From positions 1 to 64,000 of the forward strand of contig WNYE01000106.1 of NCBI GenBank assembly GCA_021396245.1: DNA of 64,000 bases, written 5' to 3'. The position numbers and the translations under genes were made by a program. The stretch's first letter is position 1. Each line of letters begins with the position of its first letter. The notes below the pieces were generated by a model that saw only the letters and a list, made by a program, of their open reading frames with translations, was not told the DNA's origin and made no database searches. This document shows, in pieces, positions 22,449-34,841 of the stretch. This DNA comes from Sporothrix humicola. Its lineage: Eukaryota > Ascomycota > Sordariomycetes > Ophiostomatales > Ophiostomataceae.

Positions 22449-24861
22449 ATGACAAGTCAAACATCCAGCCCTTCAAGACCAAGCATGGCTTCTTCATCAA
22501 CACCATCACATCCAGCAGAAGCTGCTCGCTTCCGGCCACGAGCATGCGCCCGCTGTAGTAGCTCCAAACTCAAGTGCAACTGGGTCTCCGAACCGGGCGA
22601 GGCGCCGTGCGAGCGGTGTGCCCGGCTCAAGACGGAGTGCCAGCTGCCGACCCTCAAACCGCGGGGGCCCAGACGAGCAAATCCGACGTAGGCCTTCCCC
22701 TCTAGCTTTTGTCAATGATCATCCCTAACAGTGTAGACGCGTCGGCCAACTCGAGCAAAAACTGGACGGCATCATGTCGCTGCTGACGGCGAGCAAGGCG
22801 ACTCCGGCCACAACAGCCAGCCCAGTCACCACTGTCACTTCACCTGAACAAGACTCGCCAGCATCGGCATCGACCCGCGGGGCGTCGACATCGGCACCGT
22901 CTCCAGAGTCGTCACACTCCCAATCTCATTCTCACTTACAACTACCACATCGACATGCAAGTGGTTCGGCAACTCCCGTCACAACCGCCACATCGTCGCC
23001 CCAACCACAGTCGTACCTTCCCCCACTGCAGCCCTACCCGTACCACCAACAGACACAGCATCGACCAACACCGCCACCATTTCCTCCGCCAGAGGACCAG
23101 CTGCCGCCACTGGCCAGCGCTTTGCGGATGCAGATGCAGCACCCTTTGGAGCATATTGACGTCCTGCCCGGCCTCAGGGTCACCTTCCACGACGCCGACC
23201 TCGCCCTCGACGAGTACCGCAAGACCTACTCGCCGCACTTTCCGTTTGTGCCGCTGCCACAGGACCTGAAAGCCTTTGACTTTTACCAGACCCATCCTTT
23301 TCTGCTCAAGGTTATTTTACAAGTGGTCCTGCCCCAACCACCACAAATGCAGCGCGACGGCAAGCGCTGGTTCCGCGAGCAGATTGCCCTGCACGTCGTG
23401 ACGGACGAACAAAAAGATGTGTCTTTGTTGCAGGCCATCCTGCTGTACGTCGCCTGGTTCGACCTGGGCTTCTATATCGACCCAAAAGTCACGCCCCTTT
23501 TACAATTAGCAGTCGGCCTCGTCAGCGATCTTGGGCTGCACCGCCCCGTCCGCCACGAAATGAGCCTCACCCTCAACGCCTTTATCGCCGACGCCGCCAC
23601 GGCCCTGCGCGGCTTCGGCCACGAACGGCCGCCGCACACTTTGCAGGGCATCCGTGCCATGCTGGGCTGCTACTACGTCTGCGCGCTCTCCAACTCGTTC
23701 TTCCGGCGGACTCCCGTCTTTCCGTTCACCGCCTACATGGAGCAGTGCTGCGACCGGCTCGAGAGGGAACAAGAATTCACGTCCGACAGCCTCGCCGTTG
23801 CCTTCACCAGAATGCAACGCGTCGCCGCCCGCATCTACGCCGTCCTGCCCAACCCGGAGCTCGATGTCCCGCCCGCCGCCGCCTTTGCCCCGGTGTCCAT
23901 GGCCATGGCCGCTTTGAGACAAGAACTCGACACCATTGTCCACGGCCCTGGAGGGCAAGGACAAGAAAACACCCACAACACCGGCCTCTCCCCCGCCGTC
24001 CGCAACTACTCCTTCCTCTGGACCCACTACTACGCCATCCTCGTCCGCCTGTACGAGCCCGCCATTTATTTGAGGTTGAGAACAGCCTCCGCCTCCGCTA
24101 TTGACCTCGCCGACACCGGTTTAAGAACGGAAGCCCTCTGGAACTGCCTCCAGGCCACCCGCGACTTTTTCGACGCCTACACCGCCGTCCCGCCAGAGAT
24201 TCTGGGCATCCTGCCGCTGCTCGCCACCGTCCACCTGTCGTTTAGCATTGTCACGCTGACCCGTCTGCTGTCGCTCGACGCCCCCGAATGGCACATTGGC
24301 CAGGCCCGCCGCAGCTTTGACTTTGTCGAGCTGGCCATGCGGTTGGAGCGCCTGTTTCAGGCGGCGGACGAGCAGGAGACCACGGTGGCGTCTGCTGGAG
24401 CACAAGTGTCGACGACTGCGTCGCCGACGTTTGGCCGCAAACGGAGGTACGCCTACTTTGACACCCGCACCATCCTCGCCACCCAGCGCGACAAGATGCG
24501 CTGGATCCGCATCTGGTACACCACCAAAATGCCGCCCGACCCCAGCCAGGGGCCGCCGCGAACGACAATGGCGCCGGCCGTGCCCTGGTCGGCCGAGTCG
24601 GCCGTCGCGGCGGCGCAGTCACAGCCGCAGTCGACGTCGGCGTCGACGTCGACACAGTCGTTCTCTCAACCGACGACGACGCTGGCCAACATTATGGATG
24701 TCGATACGGACCAAAGTCAGACGGTTGCAACTGCATCCATGGCCACGACCGCCCCCACGACAACACCATCCGGCATCAACGTCCCACTCGACGAGTTTGA
24801 CAGCAGTTTTTGGAAGGCCATTTTCGATCTTGACAATGCGTGGGAGCCAATGGCGGGGTGA
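22449..24861 (+). CDS. Zn2Cys6 fungal transcription factor
   Basis: Nuclear DNA-binding regulator, 787 aa from exons 22449-22687 and 22737-24861. The 49-nt intron (GTAGGC to GTGTAG, branch CCCTAAC) joins phase 2 to phase 2. The binuclear cluster has Cys33, 36, 43, 54, 57 and 64 in the spacing C-x2-C-x6-C-x10-C-x2-C-x6-C. The intron falls just after it, as is common in this class. The second exon begins with R-V-G-Q-L-E-Q-K-L-D, a short linker/coiled coil. A Ser/Thr/Gln-rich segment follows, then from about residue 230 a fungal-specific regulatory domain containing P-H-F-P-F-V-P and D-L-G-L-H-R. The tail is Ser/Thr/Gln-rich and acidic at the end. The divergent MFS exporter is the obvious candidate target (inference). 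Confidence 0.9.
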
Positions 24862-26256
24862 AGGGAGAAAGGGGAGGGGAATTCGAAGAAATCGAGGGAA
24901 AAGGAAAAGGGAAAGGGGAAAAGAGAAAAGGGAAACCTATTTGAGATTTTGACAATAATTTGAAAAAATAAAACAGTTTCTCCATTTTGATTCTTTGAAT
25001 GTTTTTTTTTTTTTCTTTTTTCAAAAATAATTCATTAAATAAACATCAATTAGAAGAAGAAAAGAAATGCGGTTCGTTGTCATCTTCATTCATGACTTGA
25101 TTGAAGTCAACAAAGATATGCCCAAACAGAGAAAGATTTCTCGTCGCGATTTGAGTCAGCAGTATTTGATTTTCGCTGAAACAAAACATGACAATTATGT
25201 CATTCAAGTTACCCTGAAAAGTGCTTCCAAATTCAACCCTGTCTTCCCCAGTCGTCTCAACTTTCCATTTATGCGGTTGACAGACGGTTGGTGGTTGCGG
25301 TTGACAGATTGTCCTCAGATCATTGAACGACTGTCGCATGAATGAGGAACGCTCTTGCGGGCTTATTATCCTCTTATTCCTCCCCTGTTTGCTATCGCCC
25401 GTCATGCGTGTTACAGAATGGCCAGACTTATGTCCGAATTCGACCTGCAAATAAGGCTGAGGCTCTTCTGTGCCGCCCCTAATACAGGCATCTGTGCGTC
25501 CTTCCCAGTCCCCTGTAGCGGGGCTAAGCACGGCCTTCGGGACTGAGTTGCCCATCACCGTCCACACTTACACTCCTTGCCCGAGCTTGTCAACCACTCT
25601 CAGTGATCGACGAACCCGTCGATGAATTTGATTTTCTGGGAAGAATGGGGATATAAGGCTCAAATTCAAATAGAGAAACGACAGAATAGGAGAAGAGACG
25701 AAGGATCTTGAATTTGATTTTTTTTCTCTCGTAGTTGAAGACCAAACGAGACCAAACGAGAAACGCACCAAACGAAGCAAACGAACAAAACTGCCACAAA
25801 TGGACACGCGAGCGATGCAGCCAATGAGACTCTGCCAAAAGACTGTACGAGACGCTGCGATGACTCCATACGAGTCGGCGGAGAACAAGTGTTGATGCCC
25901 GTAATGGCCGTTGTTATTCAAGGCGTTATTCAAGGCTACTTTCCCATTTTGTCATTTTTGTCTTTTTTGTCATTCTCATGACCAACGACCATGATCCGTC
26001 ACGGCAACAATCCCTTATTTGATTTTATGAGCAAGAAAAAGGGATGAAGAATAGAACAAAGAAAAAATAATTGTCATAAAGGATGACAAGAGGATTGTAT
26101 ATAAAGAACAGGATGGAATCAACAATGACAGAAAGAGAAAAAGGGAATCCTTAGATCAACATCAACGATCAGCATCTCTGCGGACACCTACATCCTCAAT
26201 CTCCTTTAGATCACTTTTTTGAAAAAAAATTATCCCCTCACTCTCTCCCCCCCACC
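24862..26256. other. Intergenic, AT-rich
   Basis: Purine-rich 3' flank (24862-24950) followed by AT-rich DNA with no supported gene. The minus frame 25567-25046 (173 aa) shows no recognisable domain. TATATAAA at 26098-26105 is a likely TATA box for the cupin gene, 150 nt downstream. Confidence 0.5.
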
Positions 26257-26925
26257 ATGGCCGACCAGGACTGGAACCACTTTCTGCAGCAGTCGTCCGC
26301 CATTGGCATCATTAAGCCGGATGCCGTGGGCGGTGTCTTTCGGGGCGTCCCTGGAGGATCTGGCCAGGCTGCGTCGACTACTTTGCCGGCCGACCTCGAT
26401 CCCGTCGCCATTCGCGTCGTGAGGACCGCCCACGCCGCCAATGGGAGGTCCATCTTTGCGGCCGACGAGTTTGTCTGCGGCTACTATCCGTACTCGGACG
26501 GCGCGGCCTTTGCCACGGTCGACCGCAGGTCGGCCATTCCTGTTGTGCACAAGGGGCCTTCTTCTTCGTCTTCGTCGACCTCGTCGTCGACGACTCCGTC
26601 GTCTTCCTCCTCCTCGGTCCCCCGCTGCCCGTCGACCGGCGCCGCTTTCGTCCTCTGCGAAATCCCGCCCTACCGCGCGGCCATGCCCATGCGGCGCACG
26701 CTGACCGTGGACTATGTCGTCGTTGTGTCCGGCTCCCTCACCGTCTGCCTCGACGGCGACATGTCGACCGAGAAATCCGTCCGCGCCGGCGACGTCCTCG
26801 TGCAGCAGGGCACGCAGCACGCGTGGCTGAACCGGACGGACGAGCCGTGCCGGCTGTTGTACGTGATGCTGGCGGGCAAGAAGATTGCCCTGGGCGGGGG
26901 CAACGTTCTGGACAAAAGTGGATAG
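26257..26925 (+). CDS. Cupin-domain protein
   Basis: A 222-aa protein, single exon, no signal peptide. The C-terminal half carries a single cupin (RmlC-like) barrel: D-Y-V-V-V-V-S-G-S-L-T matches the first cupin box and R-A-G-D-V-L-V-Q-Q-G-T-Q-H-A-W the second, with the G-D turn and the metal-ligand His. An N-terminal segment of about 90 residues contains K-P-D-A-V-G-G-V and R-V-V-R-T. A serine-rich low-complexity insert (about 20 residues, mostly Ser) separates it from the cupin. Fungal proteins of this type often sit beside metabolite genes and may be isomerases or dioxygenases, but the activity cannot be told here. TATA box at 26098. Confidence 0.85.
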   Translation: MADQDWNHFLQQSSAIGIIKPDAVGGVFRGVPGGSGQAASTTLPADLDPVAIRVVRTAHAANGRSIFAADEFVCGYYPYSDGAAFATVDRRSAIPVVHKGPSSSSSSTSSSTTPSSSSSSVPRCPSTGAAFVLCEIPPYRAAMPMRRTLTVDYVVVVSGSLTVCLDGDMSTEKSVRAGDVLVQQGTQHAWLNRTDEPCRLLYVMLAGKKIALGGGNVLDKSG

Positions 26926-27162
26926 GGGAGAGAAGTCTAGTCAATGGGTGATCATTTTTGTATTTGTGTCGCTGTATCTGTGGCCTGCCACTGATCTTCC
27001 TTTGGTCTCAAATTTGGTCTCATATTTTCTTGTCATGTTCCCTTATGATTTGTTCTCGTCACTTAGGTCTGTCCATAGTTCATAATTCAATTTGATTTTA
27101 ACCAGACAGTAACACAATATGAGATGACGTTAAAGCTTATGCTTGTAACACCTCCTGTCCAT

Positions 27163-27710
27163 CTACTGGATCTCGCCGTCGCTCACCAGCCGGCGCGTCG
27201 TCGCAATGCTCGACTCGACCGCAAGTTTGGCGACCTGTCTGTCAGTGGGAGGAATCAACAGAATAATGCTTGGAGAGTACTCACCTTCTTGTGGTTCGCC
27301 TCCGCCTCGAGGTACTCGGGGCTGCCGGCCACTAGCGACGCCGGGTGCTTCCACGCAAACGCGTAGGTCACGTACAGGTCCGTGTCCTCGCCGCTGGAGC
27401 CCCGGCTGATAATGTTGAGCACCTTGCTGCCGTTGTCGAGCTCGTAGTCGACGCGCGTCGGCGCGCACTCGGTGCACACCTCGACCACCTCGGTGGGGTG
27501 GCCAGTCCCCGTGGCCTGCTTGAACGTCACCTTGCGTTTGACGACGCCTCCGGCGTCTTCCAAGACGTCCGACTTTTCAATGGCCGGGACAAACTCCCAG
27601 GGCTTGCGGATCTTGCGCTGGAAGCCGGCAAAGACCTGGGCCTCGGTCAGCACGGGCGACGCGCCGGCCGGGTTGACGGGGACGGTGTGGGCGAGGTGGA
27701 TGGTGGTCAT
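27163..27710 (-). CDS. DUF1857 (AtaL-like, SRPBCC-fold) protein
   Basis: A 165-aa protein from exons 27710-27285 and 27234-27163. The 50-nt intron has a GTGAGT donor and TGACAGACAG end; both sides are phase 0. The sequence matches the fungal/bacterial DUF1857 family of START-like (SRPBCC) proteins: H-T-V-P-V-N near the start, W-E-F-V-P-A-I in the first helix/strand region, and Y-V-T-Y-A-F-A-W late. The last exon completes the C-terminal helix. Members are small ligand-binding proteins of unknown role. The ATG at 27710 is the first in frame with the domain. Confidence 0.85.
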
Positions 27711-30160
27711 GGTGGGGGTGGCGTTGGGGGTGGGTGTTTGGTATAAGTTGTAAGTTGTAAGTTGTGTAAGTGGTGTAAGTGTTGTAGTGTTGCAAGTGTT
27801 AGTTGTAAGTTGTAGGTTGTTGAGATGAGATGTGATGATATGAGATGTCAGGGAAGAAGCTCTTTATACACGCTGGCTGGTTTTGGTCGGAGGTTGTGAA
27901 CTCCGTTGGCCGTATCAAATGCTGTCCACGGGTATACGGGTGTACGTGCGTGTAAGTCGTGCCTGTCCGAAATTGTCGTGTAAGTGAGGGTGGTGAGATG
28001 AGATGCGGTTGAGCGGTTGAAACCGTTCACTTTGTTTGTCCCTGCGCTGAATTAGAATGTGCCCTGTGGTGGTCTGGCCCCGCTGTTCTTGTCCGTTCTC
28101 CGCCGCCCGCTGTCTCCGGGTCTAGGCGCTTTAGGGCTCTCTAGAGCTTTCCATTGTCAGGGCTCATGCTCTGTCAGCGCGGCTGTTTTATCCAACCATT
28201 CATGCCCTCATGTTTCCCTCATGCCATTTGGCGACGTTTGGTGGGGAAGTCCGTTTTGTGGTTCACTTTTAGGCGTGACAAGTGACGAGGGACGAGCTTC
28301 CCTGTGCCTTTTTCCCCTTTGCGGGGTATTTACAGCTTCGTTGGTGATTCTTTCTTTGGCCTTTTGTTTCATTACTATTGCACCATCTCTGGTGTTATGT
28401 TATGCAACGGCCTACTGTTGTGTGCTGTCCGCCGCAGTGCTCTGTAACTTTTGGCTATGTTACTTATAGTTATCATCGGGGGTAACTCAGGTCCTTCCTT
28501 CACTGTACAATCTCCGTAGTGGTCAGCTTCTATTTACATCGTCATGCGATCCAGAAGGAATCATAACTCGTGAAATGTCCGGACCAGAGATAGAAGTAGA
28601 TGGTAGACGGGTACTCGGGATGCAAGAGAGTCCAGCTCCGACCCGGATAAAGGAATTATGCATACGAGCCCATATTCTCTAAAGAGGGCATTCCCATCTT
28701 CCCATCGAGTTCCTCATTTTGTTGTCAACATTCTCCTTTTTCTCCTTTTTTTCATCTTCAATTTTCATCTGAACGCCTCGACGTCACTTCGATCGACATG
28801 GATCGAATCAAACATTGAACGGCAATGACTGCCACCTTGATTGGCGCAAGTTGCTTCTGCAGGACTGTTCCGCCTCCCGACTGCCACCTTGTTGTGTGAG
28901 TGGATTTTAGAGTTCAAGCCTTTCGAGCAGTCGTTATCGGTCGAATAGGATCTGTCGAATCAGACTCTTTTGTCTTGTATGGTCACCTCTCGTTCTGTCT
29001 CAACGTCACTGCTCACATTTCCAGTTTAGTCCCAGCCACAGGCGCCAGTTCCTGGACCGGTTGTCAACCAGGAGAGGCCAGGAAAAGGTGCTGATTACGC
29101 AGTCCCAGCCGGAGTCCAGCGAGTCCAGGCACTGGAGAACAAAAGACCGCACAAACAAACGAGCAAAAGAAGGGATGGAGCAGCCGACCTCAAGCTCAAG
29201 CACCAAGCACCAAGCGTCGATCGGATGACGTTGTCGCCCACTGGGGCCCCACCTTGGAAAAAAAAAGAGCGATTGAGATCGTGTGTGCTCCCACTGCTAT
29301 CGCTTCTTTGGAGTTCTCTCTCCCAGCGCGGATCCCCTCCTTTTGCGGCGGACTTGCAAGCTGTAACTGCTGGAACTTGCCGCAGAATGAGACATCGTGG
29401 CATTCCAGAGAGTACGAGTGTACAAGACTCGTGGAGGAGCAATCGAATGATTGAATGACCTGAAGCTTTAGGTGAAGTTATCTTACAACAACTGTTCAGA
29501 TGATTGAGAGAGAAGACAAAGATCACCTGAAAGAACAGACAAAAGCCCAGCTAAAGAACAGACAAGATCAAAAGCTTGCTCTTTGACGCTCGTTGCCGGT
29601 CGTTGGCGCTCGTTGGAGGCGCTGAGTGACGCCGATGACGCACAGGCCACCAGTGTGGAGCTCCTTGCTGCTCGGATGCGGTCCGCCAGCACCCCAGCAG
29701 GGAGCAACAGCGCTGGAGGAACAAGCTGACCAGCACCAGCTTCCTGCCTATTTTTGACTTTTTAGCGGGTCCTCAGCCCCCCTTCCTTCCCCTCGTCACT
29801 GGTTTTCCACTCTTTCTGGGTGGTTCTTTCCCGTTTTGCTGCCCTCGGCGCCTGCCTTCTTTGTCTCCCTCTGCCCCCCAGCAAGGCCACGTTCTCAGAA
29901 TCCCCTCACAATCTTTTTGCCTTTTTCTGCCCTCTCTGCCTTTTCTGCCTTTTTCACCCCCATCTCACCCACCCACACAACTTCATCCGCATTCAACCAC
30001 CTTTCCCGCCCTTTGTCTTTTCTGTCGTCACCACGAAACGAAACATCGACACCCGGCCCTCACAATCCCCTCGCTCGCACCCTCACCTGCTCCTCACCTC
30101 GACGACACCTTGCACGCATCCCGCTCTTCGCACCCTCTTCACCTTTCCCTCACACCTGCA
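27711..30160. other. 2.4-kb gene-free interval and POM33-like gene leader
   Basis: No gene recognised between the DUF1857 promoter side and the membrane-protein gene. The last 400 nt (29760-30160) are C/T-rich and look like a 5' leader. Frames over 28059-28469 and 29095-29526 have no family resemblance. Confidence 0.5.
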
Positions 30161-31236
30161 ATGGCTCCTCCTCCGGCCGCGAGCTTGCCGCTCACCGAGC
30201 GCCTGCTGACTCTGGCGAAAACGCTGCAATGTAAGTTTTCAGACGAAGATCTGGGACCGAAGCTGGACCTCTCACTTTTCTCACTTTGGGATCAAATGCT
30301 AACCTTGTGCACAGTCGGCTGGTTTGTCGGGTACGTCTGATGTTTGTGTTGTTTGTGTTGTTGTTGCCTGTCCGACAAGGAAGATCGAGCAGTGACAAGA
30401 AGTGACCGAGAAGTATCGAGATGAGATCGAATGCTAACACCTCCAGCCACCTTACCCTCATTCTCTGCACCCTCCGCTACTCGCTGTCGTGGATCCGCTT
30501 CAACTACTACTCCTTTGCGCCCCGCTTCGCCTACCGCACCGCCTTCGTCGCCGCCGCCGCTACCTACGGCATCGTCGTCTACAAGACCTTCAAGGCCCGC
30601 GCCAAGGGCGGCCGCGCCCCAGTCGCCGGTGCCGCCGGTGCCGTCGGCCTGCTGACCGACGAGAACGTGCAGTACCTGCTGATGGCCCTCGTCTGGCTGT
30701 ACTCGCGCCAGTTCATCCTGGCCATGCTGCCCTACACTATTTACTCCGTCTTCCACGTCGCCACCTACACGCGCACCAACCTGATCCCCACGCTCGCGCC
30801 GCCCAAGCAGCTCGCCGCCGCGCCCAACGCCTCGCCCAACGCCAAGCCGCAGTACGCCACGCACCCGGTCGCCGAGAGCATCGGCAAGTTTGTCAAGCAG
30901 TACTACGACTCGTCCATGTCGATTGTCGCCCTCCTCGAGATTGTGCTGTGGGGCCGTCTGTTCTTGTCCGCCATTACCTTTAGCAAAGGCTCGTGGATTT
31001 TGATTGCCATCTACACCGCGTTTCTGCGCGCCCGCTTCGCCCAGAGCTCGCACGTCCAGAGCACCTTTGGCCAGATCGAAGCCCGCATCGACAACCTGAC
31101 CGGCGCCCAGGGCATGAACCCCGTCGTGCGCCAGGTCTGGGACACGGTCAAGAACGGCGTGCGCCAGGCCTACGCCGCCACCGACCTGCAAAAGTACGTC
31201 GGCGGCGGTGCTCAGGCGCCGCGCAAGACGCAGTAA
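30161..31236 (+). CDS. POM33/TMEM33-family ER and nuclear-pore membrane protein
   Basis: Integral membrane protein of 291 aa from exons 30161-30230, 30315-30330 (16-nt microexon) and 30447-31236, joined in phases 1 and 2. The microexon gives F-G-W-F-V-G, and the next exon gives H-L-T-L-I-L-C-T-L-R-Y. Together these form the conserved first membrane segment of the family. About four hydrophobic segments follow (around Y-S-W/F-N-Y-Y, Y-G-I-V-V-Y, Q-Y-L-L-M-A-L-V and L-L-E-I-V-L-W-G), then an amphipathic C-terminal region ending K-T-Q. Yeast Pom33/Per33 and fission yeast Tts1 shape ER tubules and help nuclear pore distribution. Short pieces of this gene recur near 45.9 and 53.1 kb. Confidence 0.9.
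30315..30330 (+). other. 16-nt microexon of the POM33-like gene
   Basis: Bounded by GTGCACAG and GTACGT; needed to keep the frame between exons 1 and 3. Confidence 0.75.
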
Positions 31237-32146
31237 GTGGGCGGATTGTGCGACGATGCCTATTTCACCGACCACGCTACGACTGCCGCCAGGGCTGTCG
31301 ACAAGGTGTCCTTTGGTGCTCCTCTACGGCAACCCGACAAACGACACGGCAGTCACCACCGATACGGGGCTCTTCCTTGTGAGGAACACCCCATGCACTA
31401 TTTACAGAGATTGCTTCGGCCCGCAAGGGTATTAATAGGAGCAGATGAGGAGAAGAGATGAAAGGAGCTAGAAAATAAAGCTGTGGTTGTGTACGAGAAG
31501 AGAGACGGAAAGAAGCAAAGGAAGAGACGGAAGATGGACTATGGGGCAGACAGAGACGGCCAGGCGCAAACGTGTTCAAACGTGTTTAAACGTGTTATGC
31601 TATTGTGTTTTCTTTTTCTCTTTTTTCTTATTTGATCGAGTGTTTTCCAACTGCCATTCTGCATTTGCATTCTGCATTTCAATACAACGAGTTTATTCAC
31701 CGTGTTGCGTGTTCTTTGCCTTATCTGTTGCCTGATGTCTGGCACGTGCTTTTTTTACTGCCAAGAGATACTGCGCCGCCGACGTTGTTCCAAGAAACAG
31801 GACAGCTCCCCCATACTCCGCTGGAGCATTGGGGAGAGGCCGCCCAAAACCCACTGCAACAGGCACTGCAAACTCCACTAAACAGCCGCTAGCTCCCACA
31901 CCTCCCAGCAGCTGTTTTCGATTTCGACATCCGCCACGCTAAGCCTGCATGACGTCGTTCCCTCGTTCCTGACGTTTTAGGCGGGCCTGGCCCTGGCCCA
32001 GACTCTGGTCGCCCTTTCCAGGGCGGCTCTGCAACCAACGTCAATACATACGTCGTTTGACAACAAACGTCACGACATTGTGCGTTTTCTTTTACCACGA
32101 CGTTTTTTTACCATCCATTCTTCTTCAATCACCCACGCACAACACA
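31237..32146. other. Intergenic, no gene recognised
   Basis: 3' flank of the POM33-like gene and promoter of the phosphatase gene. No credible TATA box or gene. Confidence 0.5.
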
Positions 32147-34188
32147 ATGGCCTCCCTACTCCGCCAAATCGTCGCCGGCCCGCGTGCCCGCCACGACGAG
32201 ACCGGCCTCGACCTCTGCTATGTCACATCCAACATCATTGCTACGTATGTGCCCGTCCTCTACAATTGACAATAGTTCACCGCTGACAACCTAGATCTGG
32301 CCCCTCACAAACATACCCGCAGCTCGCATACCGCAACCCGCTCGACCGGCTCGTCGCCTTTCTGGACCGTAAGCACGGCGACAAGTGGGCGATCTGGGAG
32401 TTTCGTGCCGAAGGCACGGGCTACCCTGACGAGGCAGTCTACGGCCGCATCCGACACTATCCCTGGCCCGACCACCACCCGCCGCCGTTCCGGCTGGTGC
32501 CGCTGATCCTGGCGAGCATGAAGCAGTGGCTGGGCGACGAGTACGAGAAGCCTCCTTCTGCGGGAGCCAACGAGAGAGCCGCAGGCGAACGAGGACAAAA
32601 AGATGCAGGCGAGCGAGGACAAAAAGACGCAGGCGAGCGAGGACAAAAAGACGCAGGCGAGCGAGGAAAGAAAGAAGGGAGGGTGGTGGTTGTGCATTGC
32701 AAGGCGGGCAAGGGACGCTCGGGCACCATGGCCTGCAGCTACCTGATCGCCGAGTGTGGGTGGACACCAAAGGAAGCACTCGACCGGTTTACGGAGCGAC
32801 GCATGCGGCCCAAGTTTGGCAACGGCGTCACTATCCCGTCGCAGCTGCGGTGGGTGGGCTACGTGGACCGGTGGACGCGCGCGGGCAAGCCTGCGTACAA
32901 GGACCGGCCCGTCGAGATTGTCGAGATCCACTTCCGCGGGCTGCGGCATGGGGTCAAGCTGGCCGTCGAGGGCTACGCGGACGAGGGCAAGCAGATCCAC
33001 GTGTTCCACACGTTCAAGAACAGCGAGCGGTACATTGTCGAGGGCGATGCGCCCGGCGGCGGCGGGCTGGTGGACCTAGTGTCGGACATGGCGGGGTCGT
33101 TCAACAGCAGCGTGGGGAATGATAACCATATCGACGAGAAGGGCCCCAAAAACAGCTCAAAAGAGAATTCGGCACAGAGCAGCCGCAGCAACAGCACGCT
33201 CGACATTCCAGTGCAGGCCAGCACGCTCCGGCGGCCTAAGACGGAAGTGGACAAGAAGACGGCAGCAGACACGACTACGAACAGCGGCGGCCACCCCAGC
33301 TTGATCGATCCCAACAAGAAGAACAACAACGACTCTGGACTGAGCATCGACGTCGACCAGCTCCAGGGCAAGAGCGAGTCGACGCCCGCGTTGGCCCAAG
33401 AGGCGCCAGCTCGGTCTCAAACTTTGAAGCAACAGCAGAAACAGCCGTTCCGCTACGCCGCTCACGACGAACCGGGCGGCCAGGCCGTTGTCTTCAAGCC
33501 CGAATCCCCGATCCGCATTCCCAACAGCGATGTCAACATCTCGATCGAACGCCGCAACAAGACCACCGCCAGCATGGGCCTGACCATGGTCACGTCCGTC
33601 GCGCACGTGTGGTTCAACACCTGGTTTGAGGGCAACGGCCCTGAGAACGGAGGCGTGCCCGATGACAGCGGCGTCTTCGTGCTCGACTGGGACAAGCTGG
33701 ACGGCATCAAGGGGAGCAGCCAAAAGGGGAGCCGGGCGGCCGAGCAGATTTCTGTCGTGTGGCGGTATGCGGCCGATGGAGGAGAGGCGGACCAGACACA
33801 GGCTACCCCAGAGCTAAAAGAGGATCTAGGTCTGGCCGGAAAAGACGACGTAACCTCGCCTGTTGTCCCACAAATGCGGCCGGCAGACTGGAAAGGAAAC
33901 AACCTGGAAGACCCCGACGCCAACAAGCACCTGGGCCTGCGTCGTGCCGATCCGGACAGTGCTGGTGTAAGTCGAGCAAGCAGCGTGTCTGGTATTCCGG
34001 TGGGTGATGTTGGAAACCGCGGTGTGTTGAATCATGGAGATACCGGCACCGGCGCGAAAGACCAAGACAAGGAGCATCAAGAGGTGCTGGCCAGTGTCAA
34101 GGCAAGTGGGCCCGAGGGCGAGCCAACACTGGACGAAAGCGGAAGTAGCGAAGGGGAAGCTGGAAACAAGGCTGCAAAGAAAACATAG
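32147..34188 (+). CDS. PTEN-like phosphatase (fungal TepA/Tep1 type)
   Basis: Dual-specificity/phosphoinositide 3-phosphatase expected to oppose PI3-kinase signalling at membranes. It has 663 aa from exons 32147-32244 and 32295-34188 (50-nt intron, GTATGT to ACCTAG, phase 2). The N-terminus D-L-C-Y-V-T-S-N-I-I-A and Y-R-N-P-L-D match PTEN. Asp92 in P-D-H-H-P-P sits where PTEN has its WPD-loop Asp. The P-loop H-C-K-A-G-K-G-R-S-G-T has Cys168 and Arg174; PTEN has Thr where this has Ser. Between the two lies a repeat insert (residues about 129-160, four copies of an A-G-E-R-G-Q-K-D type octamer). A C2-like region follows to about residue 560, interrupted by a low-complexity stretch, and then a disordered tail. 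Confidence 0.9.
32581..32676 (+). repeat. Four 24-bp tandem repeats inside the PTEN-like phosphatase domain
   Basis: Units begin GCAGGCGAGCGAGGAC. The two middle copies are identical, the first differs slightly and the fourth has diverged to GAGGAAAGAAAG. Being 24 nt long, copy-number change keeps the frame. Confidence 0.95.
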
Positions 34189-34841
34189 CGACTTTTGGAC
34201 TTGACATTTTGTAAAATAGATACGATTAATAAATAATACACGACTTGACTTGCATCAACACATATTCGTCTGGTCGCGTTCTGAATGTGTGAACGTGAAT
34301 ATCGAGACGCGTCCAGATGGAGTCTTATCTTATCGCGCATGTTGGTCCAGTCACGTGCCATGACATAAGCCGAATCTACCCCAGGCCAGCCCCGGTTAGC
34401 GCAATTGCCCCTACTTTGCCCACTCTCGCCCACTGCCGCCACTAGAATTGCACGCATCACAACGCGACAACCTCCGACGACCTCCATCGAAACTCCCCTC
34501 CATCGGCCATCATCAATTCGACCGCCTTTCCATCTACTTTTTATCGGTTTTCCATCGGAAAACACGTCGCAGATGGTCGGCGCAGACGTGTGCATTCGAA
34601 GGATGCCTCTTGCGACGTAGCTTGTCGCCTTTTTCACGACCTTTCTTTCGCCTCCTCTACTCCACCTCAAGTCGACCTCAACTACCGACATCGCATTCAT
34701 CAATTCATCGACATCCATCGGTTTTCGCGACACCTCCTCCTTTAACCCCCCCTCCCCAACGCCGTCGCGCTGTCGGCATCCGGAGCCCCTTCCGCCCCGC
34801 CACACCCCCCACACTCCGGCTCCGATTCCGAAGAAGACGCC
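34189..34841. other. ADA2 promoter and leader
   Basis: No gene. The 300 nt before the ATG are C/T-rich, as in other leaders of this window. Confidence 0.5.
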
